This document shows, one piece after another, positions 9,481 to 18,933 of a stretch of DNA of 64,000 bases. Position 1 is the first letter of the stretch, and the number at the start of each line of letters is the position of its first letter. Position numbers and translations under genes: made by a program. Origin of the DNA: Planctomycetota bacterium (GTDB taxonomy: Bacteria; Planctomycetota; Phycisphaerae; Phycisphaerales; UBA1924); assembly GCA_023432465.1 (NCBI GenBank), contig JAEYUO010000097.1, positions 37,564 to 101,563 on the forward strand, read 5' to 3'. The notes beneath the pieces are model-generated. The model was not told the DNA's origin, did no database searches, and was given only the letters and a program-made list of their open reading frames with translations.

Positions 9481-11313
9481 GTGTCGAGAACACACTTGTT
9501 TCGGGCAGCGCGGGTTGTTGGCTCCCTTCCCTGCGCGGCGGTCAGTGCCGCGGTCCTGCTGTCCGTGGCGGGGTGTGCATCCCCGTTGCGCGACCAGCCG
9601 GACAAGGACCTCCGCCGGTACGTTCGGGAATCCACCCAGCGTGAACTGATGGAAGCCCGGACGTGGCCCGAGGCTCGTCCGCTGCGACGCGACCCCCGCG
9701 TTCCCGCGCTGGATATCGAGCCGCGGATCATGTCCGAGCTGGCGACCATGGCCGGCCCGGATTCATATCCGAACAAGGACCCCCGTTCCGGGCCGGTGAT
9801 GTTCAACGTCGATTTCCCGGTCGCGACGATCGGTCTTCAGCGCGCCGTGAAGACGGCGGTTGAGCACAACCTCAATGTTCAGTTCGCGCGCCTCTCTCCG
9901 GCGATCAGCCAGGCGCAGCTCTCCGCCGCGGATGCCGCGTTCGACTGGGTGCTCTTCGGGTCCACCCAGTGGTCGGCCACGGACCAGCCCCGGACCAGCC
10001 CCGCCATCGGCGGATCCACCGTCGGCGTGGCCTCGGATCAGCGGCAGGTGCTCGATGCCACCGTGGGCGTCCGCAAGCCGCTCATCTCCGGCGGCCTGTT
10101 CACCGTGCAGACGCAGTTTACCTACACGGATGTCGAGACGGACAACCTGTTCAACCGTCCCGACCCCGCGCGCGAGGCAAACCTGGTGGTGCAGGTCGAT
10201 CAGCCGCTGCTCCGGAACTTCGGCTCCGATGTGGCGCTCGCGCAGGTCCGTCTGGCGCAGAACGCGGAGCGCGACGACATCCAGAGCCTCAAGGCCGATC
10301 TGATCACCAACGTCGTCGAGACCGAGAATGCCTACTGGACCCTGGTCCGCGCACGCAACGATGTGCTGGTCCTCCAGCGGTTGCTGGAGCGCGGCGAGGA
10401 TGTGCTGGGCAAGCTCCGTGCACGCAAGGAGTTCGACGCCAAGCCCGCGCAGATCGCCGATGCCTCCTCCGCGGTCGAGGCACGCAGGTCCCAGCTCATG
10501 CAGGCCCAGAAAGTGCTGCGTGATGCGAGCGAGCGGCTGAAGCTGCTCATGAACGACCCCGAGTACACCGTGGGGTCCGAGGTGCTTCTCCTGCCCGCCG
10601 ATGAGCCGATCGACCAGCCGATCGAGCTGAGCCTGGTGGACTCGATTAACTCCGCACTGGCGAACCGGCCGGAGGTGCAGCGGGCGATCCTGTCGCTCGA
10701 CAACACCGCCATTCGCTTGGGCGTTGCGGACAACGCACGCCTCCCGCTCCTCAATCTGCGTGCCCTCACGCGCCTCAGCGGCATGGGCGATTCCGGCGAC
10801 TCCGCGTACGACTCGCTCGAAGAGGCTCGCTTTGTGGACTATCAGGTCGGCCTCAGCTTCGAGATCCCGATCGGCAACCGGGCCGCGGAATCCAACTACA
10901 CCGTTCGCCGCCTCGAACGCCAGCAGGCGGCCATCGCCTATCGCAACACGGTGCAGAACATCGTCTCGGAGGTCAAGGCCGCCATCCGCGATGTCCAGCT
11001 CAACTACATCCTGATCGAGCAGAACCGGGCGGTCCGCATCGCCGCCGCGGAGAATGTCCGCACGCTGCAGGTCGAAGAAGAGACCCTCGGACGGCTGACA
11101 CCCGAGTTCCTCGACCTCAAGCTGCGGCGCCAGCAGTCCCTTGCCGCGGCGGAGCAGGCCGAGCTGTCCGCACTCACCGATTACAACGCATCTCTCGCGC
11201 GGCTGCACGGATCGGTCGGCAGCGTGCTGGAACGGAACCGCATCCGGTTCGATGCGCCAAACGTCACGCCCGAGAGCAAGCCGAGCGATCTGTTCCCCGA
11301 TGCGCAGGAGTGA
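9481..11313 (+). CDS. TolC-family outer membrane efflux lipoprotein
   Basis: The protein has 610 residues from GTG 9481, which has AAGGG seven bases upstream; the frame is open further 5' but this start yields a proper lipoprotein signal peptide (LLSVAGC lipobox near residue 27). The body contains the duplicated long-helix outer-membrane-factor architecture, with heptad-rich stretches near residues 130-400 and 440-600. An example is the segment QVRLAQNAERDDIQSLKADL. Proteins of this family form trimeric tunnels for type I secretion or RND efflux. No inner-membrane transporter or membrane-fusion gene is adjacent, so the partner is encoded elsewhere. The C-terminus ends in a hydrophilic tail. 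Confidence 0.88.
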   Translation: MSRTHLFRAARVVGSLPCAAVSAAVLLSVAGCASPLRDQPDKDLRRYVRESTQRELMEARTWPEARPLRRDPRVPALDIEPRIMSELATMAGPDSYPNKDPRSGPVMFNVDFPVATIGLQRAVKTAVEHNLNVQFARLSPAISQAQLSAADAAFDWVLFGSTQWSATDQPRTSPAIGGSTVGVASDQRQVLDATVGVRKPLISGGLFTVQTQFTYTDVETDNLFNRPDPAREANLVVQVDQPLLRNFGSDVALAQVRLAQNAERDDIQSLKADLITNVVETENAYWTLVRARNDVLVLQRLLERGEDVLGKLRARKEFDAKPAQIADASSAVEARRSQLMQAQKVLRDASERLKLLMNDPEYTVGSEVLLLPADEPIDQPIELSLVDSINSALANRPEVQRAILSLDNTAIRLGVADNARLPLLNLRALTRLSGMGDSGDSAYDSLEEARFVDYQVGLSFEIPIGNRAAESNYTVRRLERQQAAIAYRNTVQNIVSEVKAAIRDVQLNYILIEQNRAVRIAAAENVRTLQVEEETLGRLTPEFLDLKLRRQQSLAAAEQAELSALTDYNASLARLHGSVGSVLERNRIRFDAPNVTPESKPSDLFPDAQE

Positions 11314-11337
11314 GTCGAGCTTGCGCCGGCGGGCCGG

Positions 11338-11964
11338 TCAAGCCATCGAGCCGCAGATCGCCGATACCCCGTCGAACATCGACCCGGCGGCGTCGATCAC
11401 CGCCTCGGTCTCGCTGTCGGAATACGTCTGCGAGCCCATGGCCGCACGGAATGCCTGCCACTTCGGGCGCTGCTGTTCGCCGTAGGGGTCGAGGTAGGTA
11501 TCGCCGGCGCCCGGCGTCAAGCCCAGCCCGCGCCGCAGCGCGATGGCGATGTAGCGATTGCCGTTCTTGCTCCCCTCCAGCACATAGTGAAAGCCGAGCA
11601 AGGCAACGGGCTCCTGCGTCGCGGCGGTCCGGATCTGCTCGCACACCGCGGCTGTGGCATCCGAGGGCTGGACGCTCGCCGGATCGACTCCCAGAGTCCG
11701 AAGGTCCGCCGCGAGCCGAGGATGGCCGAGCTGCTCCGCAGTCACGACTCCGAGCCGCGGTTCCCGCGTCGATTGCGCGGCGATGGCCTGCTCCAGCTCG
11801 GTGTGCACGATCAACATCTGCCCGAGCCAGCAGGCATACTGCTCGCGCGTCGCCGTTCCCTTGACCAGCGCCTGCTGCAGGGGCTGCTGCTCCGCACGCC
11901 GGTGGTGTTCCGCTGTGCGCTCCTTCAGCAGATCCATGATTTTTGCCGCTGTCATCGATGTCAT
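11338..11964 (-). CDS. Heme oxygenase (biliverdin-producing type)
   Basis: The protein has 208 residues; ATG 11964 has AGGAG six bases upstream. It matches the all-helical heme oxygenase fold: ERTAEHHRRAEQ near residue 20 holds the proximal histidine position, and FHYVLEGSKNGNRYIA near 125 corresponds to the G-rich distal helix over the heme. Known members open heme to biliverdin, CO and ferrous iron, supplying iron or bilin. The C-terminal part is shorter and more variable than in phytobilin-pathway enzymes. It lies downstream of the small membrane protein and dockerin-type gene on the same strand, about 95 bp away, so co-transcription is possible but unproven. It is convergent with the TolC-like gene. 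Confidence 0.85.
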   Translation of the reverse strand: MTSMTAAKIMDLLKERTAEHHRRAEQQPLQQALVKGTATREQYACWLGQMLIVHTELEQAIAAQSTREPRLGVVTAEQLGHPRLAADLRTLGVDPASVQPSDATAAVCEQIRTAATQEPVALLGFHYVLEGSKNGNRYIAIALRRGLGLTPGAGDTYLDPYGEQQRPKWQAFRAAMGSQTYSDSETEAVIDAAGSMFDGVSAICGSMA

Positions 11965-12058
11965 GCTGTGCTCCTGTTCAGGTTGCGACTCAACGCATCG
12001 CGTTGTGCCATCGCCGCGGCGGATGGTTGCTCCGGACACCCGGGAACATCAGACGCTC

Positions 12059-12256
12059 TCAGCCGGCGACGGATCTCCACCAGATGATCACCGCGGGCAC
12101 GACCAGCCAGGCCAGTCCCTTGATCAGAAAGAAGAGAAACGTCAGCAAGGTCAGCCGCTTCCACCACGGGATCGGGCACTTGCCCGCGACCGGATGGACC
12201 GAATCGGTGGCCTCCGCTTGCGCGGCGTCCGAGGTTGGTGTCCCCGGCCTGCTCAT
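12059..12256 (-). CDS. Small single-pass membrane protein
   Basis: It has 65 residues with one strong hydrophobic segment (about residues 35-60, LTLLTFLFFLIKGLAWLVV) preceded by a KR pair. Its ATG overlaps the stop codon of the upstream dockerin-type gene by 4 bp (ATGA at 12253-12256), so the two are probably translationally coupled. I do not recognise the family. The overlap and the amphipathic N-terminus are the reasons to treat it as real rather than a chance ORF. Confidence 0.65.
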   Translation of the reverse strand: MSRPGTPTSDAAQAEATDSVHPVAGKCPIPWWKRLTLLTFLFFLIKGLAWLVVPAVIIWWRSVAG

Positions 12257-13281
12257 GCTCCGAACCAGGATGAGAGGAACGCGAAGATGTCCGGGACTTC
12301 ATTGGTGCCGTCGGCGTTGAAGTCGCCACGACCCGCGAACCACTCTGCCAGGAACGCGAAGATGTCCGCGACGTTGACGCTGCCGGAGCAGTCCCAGTCC
12401 GCCGGAGCGCCGACGCAAAGGCGGAGCACAAGGCTCGCCGGCACGCCGCCGATTGCCGTCGGCGTCTCCTTGCAGTAGAACGCCGGGACGTTCGACGACT
12501 GCTGCTCGGTGATCGCCAGAGAAGAGACCACCACGTTCAGCCTGCCCGCCGCCAGCGAGGTTCGGAAGTAGCGGATCGCGTCCGCATCGGTGACATCGAC
12601 ATCAAACGTCATCGTCGATCCGAGCGGGACTGGCGCGCCGGGCGCGAGTCCGTCGATGATGCCTACCGCCAGCGACTTGGCCAGACGTCCCTCATCGCGG
12701 TTGTTCGAGTTGTCGATCAGCACGCCCGCCCCGTCATATTCCGCCGCGAAGGCGTTGCGGATGCCCCGCGCAGGAACCGGGAACGGAGCTCCGTTGTGGA
12801 ACGGTGTGCTCTCCTGAAACGCGGTGGGCCCGGTGAGCGTCCATCCGCCGCGATACCCGCACATGAACAGCTCCACCGGCTGCCCCGGGTCCGGATCGCT
12901 CACGCCGCTCCCGGGAATCAACGCCTCGATGGGGTCGATCGTCGGGTCATACACAAACGTGTTGTCCCGACTGGCAACGATGCTCACGCGGGCTTCACGG
13001 ATTCGGTAGTGCGTCAAGGGCAGCCCGGCCGTGACGAGGCCGCCGGTGTCAAACCCCAGAATCATCTGGCCGTCGCGGTTGTCGAACAGCGATTCCGTTG
13101 TCGCCCCGATCGGCGAGAACACCGTCGCCTCGCCCTCGGACCCCTGAGGATTCGCGCCGTTGAACGGGTACATCCAGCGGTCCAGCGTCGGCGTTGGCAG
13201 CGTCAGGTCGATGATCCCTGCGCTGGCGGAAGCGGCGAAAATCAGACCCGAAGCGGCGAGCATGGAGGCGGTGCAGTGCAT
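12253..13281 (-). CDS. Secreted protein with C-terminal dockerin-like repeats
   Basis: It has 342 residues from ATG 13281, with GGAG eight bases upstream; the frame extends 69 bp further but this start gives a clean signal peptide (ASGLIFAASASAGI). The central part is a beta-rich domain of a type that often carries PEP-CTERM or dockerin tags in planctomycetes. The last ~55 residues carry two calcium-loop repeats, DWDCSGSVNVADIFAFLAEW and GDFNADGTNEVPDIFAFLSS. Unlike its two relatives at 35.4 and 61.4 kb, it ends WFGA rather than WFAGC. It is the first gene of a probable two-gene unit with the small membrane protein. Confidence 0.85.
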   Translation of the reverse strand: MHCTASMLAASGLIFAASASAGIIDLTLPTPTLDRWMYPFNGANPQGSEGEATVFSPIGATTESLFDNRDGQMILGFDTGGLVTAGLPLTHYRIREARVSIVASRDNTFVYDPTIDPIEALIPGSGVSDPDPGQPVELFMCGYRGGWTLTGPTAFQESTPFHNGAPFPVPARGIRNAFAAEYDGAGVLIDNSNNRDEGRLAKSLAVGIIDGLAPGAPVPLGSTMTFDVDVTDADAIRYFRTSLAAGRLNVVVSSLAITEQQSSNVPAFYCKETPTAIGGVPASLVLRLCVGAPADWDCSGSVNVADIFAFLAEWFAGRGDFNADGTNEVPDIFAFLSSWFGA

Positions 13282-13361
13282 GGCATTCACTCCGAAGGAG
13301 ATACTCGTGAGTTGCGGTTTGGCAGGGATTATTCCTGTCTGACCGGACAAGCCTAGACTTG

Positions 13362-13378
13362 TTGAGACTTCGTCTCAA
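13362..13378. promoter_or_regulatory. Perfect palindrome in front of the first pseudopilin gene
   Basis: TTGAGAC-TTC-GTCTCAA is a 7-bp stem with a 3-nt loop, 42 bp upstream of the chosen ATG (13420) and ~80 bp from the divergent gene. It could be an operator or an mRNA leader hairpin. There is no T-run, so a terminator is unlikely. Confidence 0.45.
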
Positions 13379-13419
13379 TGATTGCCGCGAGAAATCTTCA
13401 GAATTGGGAGCTTTGTTGC

Positions 13420-14316
13420 ATGCAAGTTCGCCGCGGTCTCGCCACAGGCTTCACCTTGATCGAGCTGCTGGTCGCGATCGGCCTGATCGCGCTGCTCATC
13501 GGGCTGCTCCTGCCCGCCCTGGCTCGAACGCGCAACGCCGCCCGGGACACCGTGGAAATCGCGGCGGGTCAGCAGCTCATCACCGCCTACCTGCTCTACG
13601 CGGATGACCACCGCGGCACCGTGCTCCCGGGCTACGCGACCGACGCCATGGTCAGCCTGAATCCCCCGCCGGGCCAGGCAGTCCTTCGAGTCACCGACGA
13701 GTCGGGCGAGCCGCTGACGGGAGTCACCGCCCGGCGCTACCCCTGGAGGCTCGCTCCTTACCTGAACTTCAGAATGGAGGGGCTCTACAAGGACCCCGCG
13801 CTGCTGCGCCGGTATCGCGAACGCGACGACTTCCTCTACGTCGCCAGCCTGTCTCCCTCATACGGCCTGAACAGCATGCTGGTCGGGGGGGATGCCGATC
13901 GGTTTGGCTTCAATGCGGCCGCGCTCAACGCGTACGGCTCGTTCTACCTGACGCGGACGGATCAGGCGATTCGGCCGGATCGACTGGCCGTGTTCGTGAC
14001 GGCTCGCGGCGTCAACCCGGAAGGAGGGGAGTTGGTGCCGGGGTACTTCCGCGTCGATGCCCCGAATCGAACGGTGCGAACCTGGGCGGCGGAGTATGCC
14101 CCGGACCAGCCGCCGGGCACCACCGGGAATGTAGATTTTCGCCTCGGAGGGGGTCGCCGGGCGACGGGCGGGAGCGGCTCGGGCGTCTCAGGGAAAGCGG
14201 GCGTGGTCCACTTCGACGGACACGTGGGCATTCTTGGGTTTGGCGAGCTTGATGACATGACCCGTTGGGCGTATCGCGCGGGCTCGCGGGACTGGACGAT
14301 CGGATCCGCGAGATAG
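13420..14316 (+). CDS. Pseudopilin-like (type II secretion/type IV pilin N-terminus) protein
   Basis: It has 298 residues from ATG 13420, with GGAG nine bases upstream. The N-terminus holds the prepilin cleavage motif TG/FTLIELLVAIGLIALL, followed by a hydrophobic helix. The rest is a globular domain typical of planctomycete pilin-like proteins, ending in a HFDGHVGILGF motif that corresponds to the H-X9-DG region of that family. Such proteins are processed by prepilin peptidase and may form part of a pseudopilus or be surface-exposed. A paralog follows 200 bp downstream on the same strand. An earlier in-frame ATG (13378) would add 14 residues before the leader and is less likely. Confidence 0.85.
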   Translation: MQVRRGLATGFTLIELLVAIGLIALLIGLLLPALARTRNAARDTVEIAAGQQLITAYLLYADDHRGTVLPGYATDAMVSLNPPPGQAVLRVTDESGEPLTGVTARRYPWRLAPYLNFRMEGLYKDPALLRRYRERDDFLYVASLSPSYGLNSMLVGGDADRFGFNAAALNAYGSFYLTRTDQAIRPDRLAVFVTARGVNPEGGELVPGYFRVDAPNRTVRTWAAEYAPDQPPGTTGNVDFRLGGGRRATGGSGSGVSGKAGVVHFDGHVGILGFGELDDMTRWAYRAGSRDWTIGSAR

Positions 14317-14520
14317 CTTGACGATCGGATTTTATCAGGTACTGTTCTTCATCGGGCCGCAGATTTTTGTAACGGCCGGGAACGGAATCCGAAGATTTGT
14401 GGTATAGATTACGTATCGGGTGAGTCCCCTGATGGACGCATCTGCGCGTATGCGGGCCGTTCTGGCTCGCAGGCAAATCATGGCAACGCATTCGCCTCGC
14501 CAGACTTGGGAGTGGTAGCG

Positions 14521-15555
14521 ATGGTTCAAGTACACAGTCCGTCACGTCGGAGCGGTTTCACGTTGATCGAACTGCTCGTGGTGATCACGATCATCACGCT
14601 GCTCATCTCCATCCTGCTGCCGGCTCTGGGCCAGGCTCGCAAGACGGCGAAGATGTTGCTTGAGCAGGCAGCCGGCAGTCAGTTCATGACCGGGTACAAC
14701 TCGTACTCCACGGACTACAAGGACGGTCTGATCATTCCGTACGTCCACTGGACCTGGGCCCACCCCAGCGCAGGCCCGATGCAGCACCGTCCGCATGACT
14801 TCACGAACAACCCCCGCGTTGATATCGAAGGCGATGTGGTCAAGGTCTGGCCCCTCCGCTTCATGTACTTCGCGGGCGGCTCTGCCGGCGCGCTCCCTCC
14901 GGAGGCGATGATCAACGACAAGGCCCTGCTCACCTCGATCAAGGCCCGTGACCGCACGCCGACCAACGGTGCGAACGCCCAGACTGCGATCTATGACAAC
15001 ACCCAGAAGTACCAGTACGCGATGGGTTGGCACCCCTCGTTCGGCCTGAACTCCGTGTATGTCGGCGGCCACTACCGCCGCGGCGCGTTCCCCAACGGCA
15101 ACGGCTTCCGCGCCGGCCACCCGGTGAACAACCACTTCTATGTCAGCACCGTTGAGCGCATCCGCAACCCGTCGAGCCTGATTATCTCGGCAACGGCCCG
15201 CTCCGTGGATGTGGCGTCAGTTTCCGGCGGCAGCTCGATCGGCTACGGCGGCAACCCCGTTCCCTACAACCCGTCATCCAACGTGGTCCCCGGCTATTAC
15301 GAGGTCCTGCCGCCCCGCACGGGCTTCCCGCTCACCGGCGGCAGCGCGAGCCCCTGGATCGCCAGCAACACGTTCCTCAAGAACTCGGCCCCGATCTCCT
15401 GGGGCTTCAACGACGCCCGACACTTCAACAAGGTCATCACCACGCACGTTGACGGCCACGTTGAAATCCAGACGCTCACTCAGCTCCGCGACATGCGCAA
15501 GTGGAGCAATCGCGCCGATCGTCCGGATTGGAACTTCACTCCCGGCAACAACTGA
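14521..15555 (+). CDS. Pseudopilin-like protein, paralog of the preceding gene
   Basis: It has 344 residues from ATG 14521, with GGGAG eight bases upstream. The prepilin motif is SG/FTLIELLVVITIITLLISI near residue 13, followed by the same LLPALGQAR helix end as in the upstream gene. The C-terminus has the matching DARHFNKVITTHVDGHVEI region. The paralogs share the leader and the C-terminal motif but differ in between, which suggests an old tandem duplication. A terminator at 15581 ends this transcript. A TTG at 14506 is an alternative start but is less consistent with the ribosome binding site. Confidence 0.88.
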   Translation: MVQVHSPSRRSGFTLIELLVVITIITLLISILLPALGQARKTAKMLLEQAAGSQFMTGYNSYSTDYKDGLIIPYVHWTWAHPSAGPMQHRPHDFTNNPRVDIEGDVVKVWPLRFMYFAGGSAGALPPEAMINDKALLTSIKARDRTPTNGANAQTAIYDNTQKYQYAMGWHPSFGLNSVYVGGHYRRGAFPNGNGFRAGHPVNNHFYVSTVERIRNPSSLIISATARSVDVASVSGGSSIGYGGNPVPYNPSSNVVPGYYEVLPPRTGFPLTGGSASPWIASNTFLKNSAPISWGFNDARHFNKVITTHVDGHVEIQTLTQLRDMRKWSNRADRPDWNFTPGNN

Positions 15556-15580
15556 TTTCATCCTCTGATTCCATCAGCGG

Positions 15581-15614
15581 CCGCCGACTCTCGTCGGCGG
15601 TCGTTGCCTTTTTG
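15581..15614 (+). terminator. Intrinsic terminator after the pseudopilin pair
   Basis: The perfect stem CCGCCGAC/GTCGGCGG with loop TCTC (15581-15600) is followed by TCGTTGCCTTTTT. It lies 25 bp after the stop codon of the second pseudopilin gene. Confidence 0.8.
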
Positions 15615-15679
15615 GCGGCATCGCCCAACAATCCGTCGTGTTCGAACGGTCCCACGTGGCGTGACGAATCGGAGTGAGC

Positions 15680-16078
15680 ATGGCTTTCGACGATGTGAAG
15701 CACGCGGTGGTCGATTGGTTCAAAGACCGCAAGTACGCAGAGGGCAAGGCGCCCCTGATCGTCATCTCGGTCATTCTGGTGGCCTGTCTGATCTGGATCA
15801 GCAGCTTCTTCGTAGGCGGCGAGTCCTACCCCATGCCGACCCAGCCCGACTCTCCCCGCGACCGGGAGATCCGTCGGCTGACGGATGAAATCCGGACCGA
15901 TGAGCGGTTCATTCATGTCGCCGCCGGACCGTCCGAAGAGAGCGAAACCATCATCACCTTCACAGGCTCGGTGTATACCCGCGCGGACAAAGCCGCCCTC
16001 CTCGCGCGGATCAAGACGCTCACCTCGGCAGAGTTCACGATCGTCGACGGCGAGATCCACGTTCTCAATGAGCCATGA
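15680..16078 (+). CDS. Small membrane-anchored protein of unknown function
   Basis: It has 132 residues. ATG 15680 has GGAG five bases upstream; a GTG at 15674 is an alternative. A single membrane helix (about residues 24-45, PLIVISVILVACLIWISSFF) is followed by a soluble domain of about 85 residues. That domain alternates beta strands and one helix (ETIITFTGSVYTRADKAALL) in a way that resembles, but does not clearly match, BON-type domains. I cannot assign a function. It precedes tyrS by 158 bp on the same strand. Confidence 0.65.
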   Translation: MAFDDVKHAVVDWFKDRKYAEGKAPLIVISVILVACLIWISSFFVGGESYPMPTQPDSPRDREIRRLTDEIRTDERFIHVAAGPSEESETIITFTGSVYTRADKAALLARIKTLTSAEFTIVDGEIHVLNEP

Positions 16079-16236
16079 CCCGGTGATCTGGGCGGGCCGG
16101 ATCGACCGATCCGCTTGCAGCGCATGTTGCGGGGCGCACGGGGCGTGCGGGTCGTTCGCTCCCGATGCCCGGTCCGGCCTCGGTGACGAACCCCGATTCT
16201 TCGAAGACATTCCTACACCCACTCCTCTTCATCACC

Positions 16237-17559
16237 ATGGCTGCTCAAGCACCTGACTTTCTGAACGAGCTCCGCTGGCGCGGCCTGCTGCAGCAGTGCA
16301 CCGATGAGGCCGCGCTCGGCGCCCACCTCATCTCGGCCGATGTTTCCCGCGGCGGCCGCCGGGCGTATGTCGGCTTCGACCCCACCGCCGACTCGCTGAC
16401 CATCGGCAACCTCGTCGGGATTATCCAACTCGCCCGCTTCCAGCGTGCCGGCCACACGCCCGTGGTCATCATGGGCGGCGGGACCGGCTTCATCGGCGAC
16501 CCCTCCGGCAAAAGTGCCGAGCGCACGCTCCTCACCGCCGAGACCATCGCCCACAACGTCCATTGCATCCGCCGAATCTTCGATCGACTCATCGACTTCG
16601 ATGCCGGCAGGCAGAACCGCGGCCAGTTGTTCGACAACTTCGACTGGCTCGGCAAGCTCAGCTACATCGAAATCCTCCGCGACGTGGGCAAGCACTTCTC
16701 GGTCAACATGATGATCCAGAAGGAGTCGGTGAAAGAGCGGCTTAACAACCGCGACCAGGGGATCAGCTACACCGAGTTCAGCTACATGATCCTGCAGGCC
16801 TACGACTACCTGCACCTGTTTGAGAAGCACGGCGTCACCCTGCAGATGGGCGGGAGCGACCAGTTCGGCAACATCGTCTGCGGGATGGATCTGATCCGCC
16901 GCGGCCGCACCGAAAGCGACGCACATCAGGCCTTCGGCCTCACCTGGCCCCTCGTCACCAAGGCCGATGGCGGCAAGTTCGGCAAGTCCGAGTCCGGCGC
17001 GGTCTGGCTCACCGCCGAACGCACCTCGCCCTACGCGTTCTACCAGTTCTGGCTGAACGCGGCGGATGCGGATGTGATCCGGTTCCTCAAGATCTTCACC
17101 TTCCTCTCGCAGGAAGAGATCGCCGCGCTCGAGGCATCGCAATCGACCGACCCCGGCAAGCGAGAAGCGCAGCGTGCGCTCGCTCGCCACATGACCGAGC
17201 TGCTGCACGGCGCGACCGAGCGCGACCACGCCGAAGCCGCCGCGAAGGCGCTCTTCACCGGCGATATCGCCCACCTCCCCCTGGCGACGCTCGAGGAGGC
17301 TCTGGCCTCTGCCCCCGCTACCGACCACGCAAAGTCGGAACTGGAGGGCACGGGCATCGCGCTCGTCGATCTGCTCGCGAAGACCACGCTCGCCAAGAGC
17401 AAGGGCGAGGCCCGCACGCTGCTCTCGCAGAACTCCATCAGCGTGAACGGACACAAGGCCGCGGCCGATGCGAGGCTGACATCGGCAACACTGCTTCACG
17501 GCAAGGTCATCGCCATCCGCCGCGGCAACAAGGCCTGGCATATCACACGATGGGCGTGA
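16237..17559 (+). CDS. tyrS: Tyrosyl-tRNA synthetase
   Basis: It has 440 residues from ATG 16237. This class I aminoacyl-tRNA synthetase charges tRNA-Tyr. The HIGH-type signature appears as DPTADSLTIGN near residue 49, and the KMSKS loop as KFGKS near residue 247. The tyrosine/ATP pocket region YDYLHLF..GVTLQMGGSDQFGN is intact, and an S4 RNA-binding domain (SKGEARTLLSQNSISVNG) occupies the C-terminus. The length is slightly above the usual ~420 residues. The frame extends 72 bp further 5' but has no family similarity there. Confidence 0.96.
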   Translation: MAAQAPDFLNELRWRGLLQQCTDEAALGAHLISADVSRGGRRAYVGFDPTADSLTIGNLVGIIQLARFQRAGHTPVVIMGGGTGFIGDPSGKSAERTLLTAETIAHNVHCIRRIFDRLIDFDAGRQNRGQLFDNFDWLGKLSYIEILRDVGKHFSVNMMIQKESVKERLNNRDQGISYTEFSYMILQAYDYLHLFEKHGVTLQMGGSDQFGNIVCGMDLIRRGRTESDAHQAFGLTWPLVTKADGGKFGKSESGAVWLTAERTSPYAFYQFWLNAADADVIRFLKIFTFLSQEEIAALEASQSTDPGKREAQRALARHMTELLHGATERDHAEAAAKALFTGDIAHLPLATLEEALASAPATDHAKSELEGTGIALVDLLAKTTLAKSKGEARTLLSQNSISVNGHKAAADARLTSATLLHGKVIAIRRGNKAWHITRWA

Positions 17560-17590
17560 AGATCGCCCGCGGCACGGATTGCTCAACCAG

Positions 17591-18829
17591 TTATCGCCCG
17601 CCCACCATGCGCAAAATGGTCTGGGATGATTCCGCTTCGCCGGTTCGTGCGCTCAGGAGAGCCGCACCCGCCGAAGCGAGCACGGCCGCATAGTCCGTTG
17701 GCGAGGGAGCGGGCGTGCGGTGGTCCAGTAGGCGAGTGAGTTGATCGGCAAAAGCATCAACCAAAGCCTCATCAGGGCGATCTTCCTGCGCTCGCTTGCG
17801 GCGACCCGGCCGCGAGGCATCGACGGATGCGCCTTCGGCGCTGAGCCATGTGAACCCGCCTGTGCCGGTTCCGATTCCTTGCGGCGCATCGTCGGTCACA
17901 TGCAGTCTGCCGCCGTCGCCGATCAGCGTGATCGATCGGCTCCACCGCGATGCCCGGTCCGAAAGCGCGAGCGTTGCCGCCCGGCCATCGGCGAACCGCA
18001 GATTCGCGGTCAGATCGCCGCTCAGACCTCGGAGCGTCTCTCCCGCCGCCTGATGCAGACCGCGGCCGCGAACCGGCCAGACATACGAAGCGTCGATCTG
18101 CTCAGGGGTCCCGAGCAATGACACCACACAATCCATCGCGTCAAACAGACGAGAGCCCAGCGAACCCTGCCCCGGTCCGCACCATCCCTCGACCACGACG
18201 GTCCGCACATGTCCGAACTGATCAAGCACATCAGAGGCATCGCGCATCGCGCGCGACAGCCGGAACAGCGGGGTCGCGCGGGCCCAGCCGCCCCCCGCAT
18301 CAATCGTGTGGCGAGGCAAGGACTCGGAGTCCGCATCCTCGCTCCGCGTGGGTGCTCCCGAGCCGAGCGAGCCCCCTCCGGCGGACGGCGCAGCAATCAC
18401 CTCCGTCGCGGCTGAGTGCGACACAACCCCCGCCGCGAGCGATTCGATCTGGATGTTCAACTGCAGTGCGGAGCACGGCATCGGTTCGAGCGTTGCGACT
18501 CGAACTCCGCGAGCGCGACACGCCGCAAGCGCTCCCGCATCCTCTCGGTCCAAGCCTCCCTGTTGCTGGCCGCCGGCAAAGTCGCCCGGCGCTGCGATGA
18601 GAACCACATCTGTCTGTGCGGCGGTGAGCACGCCTCGGAGATCATCGAAGAGTGGAATGGCATCCCGATCGCCACTGAGCGCGGCGATCAACTCCGGCCC
18701 CCGGCCCGGTTCCGGGCTCCCCGCACCCACGATCGTCACTTCGGCGCGATCCGCAGCGGCACGCAGCCAACCCGCTTGCGCCGGATCGGCCCAGACAATC
18801 GCGGTTCGATGGGATCGTGCGGCGGACAC
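17591..18829 (-). CDS. Gfo/Idh/MocA-like oxidoreductase relative
   Basis: It has 412 residues from a GTG at 18829 with no obvious ribosome binding site. The N-terminal ~120 residues look Rossmann-like (AAQTDVVLIAAPGDF near 70), and the second half has the mixed alpha/beta pattern typical of the Gfo/Idh/MocA C-terminal domain (TLIGDGGRLHVTD near 310). The canonical GxGxxG and EKP motifs are missing, so nucleotide binding is uncertain. A Ser/Gly-rich insertion around residues 145-170 is unusual. It may be a scaffold or a degenerate dehydrogenase. It converges with tyrS, leaving only 31 bp between the two stop codons. Confidence 0.65.
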   Translation of the reverse strand: MSAARSHRTAIVWADPAQAGWLRAAADRAEVTIVGAGSPEPGRGPELIAALSGDRDAIPLFDDLRGVLTAAQTDVVLIAAPGDFAGGQQQGGLDREDAGALAACRARGVRVATLEPMPCSALQLNIQIESLAAGVVSHSAATEVIAAPSAGGGSLGSGAPTRSEDADSESLPRHTIDAGGGWARATPLFRLSRAMRDASDVLDQFGHVRTVVVEGWCGPGQGSLGSRLFDAMDCVVSLLGTPEQIDASYVWPVRGRGLHQAAGETLRGLSGDLTANLRFADGRAATLALSDRASRWSRSITLIGDGGRLHVTDDAPQGIGTGTGGFTWLSAEGASVDASRPGRRKRAQEDRPDEALVDAFADQLTRLLDHRTPAPSPTDYAAVLASAGAALLSARTGEAESSQTILRMVGGR

Positions 18830-18933
18830 GAATGAAAGTGTACACGCCGAGGGGGTTTCCGGTGTGGGAGGTTCGGCGACGGCTCAGGCCGGTCGCGGTC
18901 GCGAGAGTCGATGCCCGCGTCAGCTCCCCAAAA

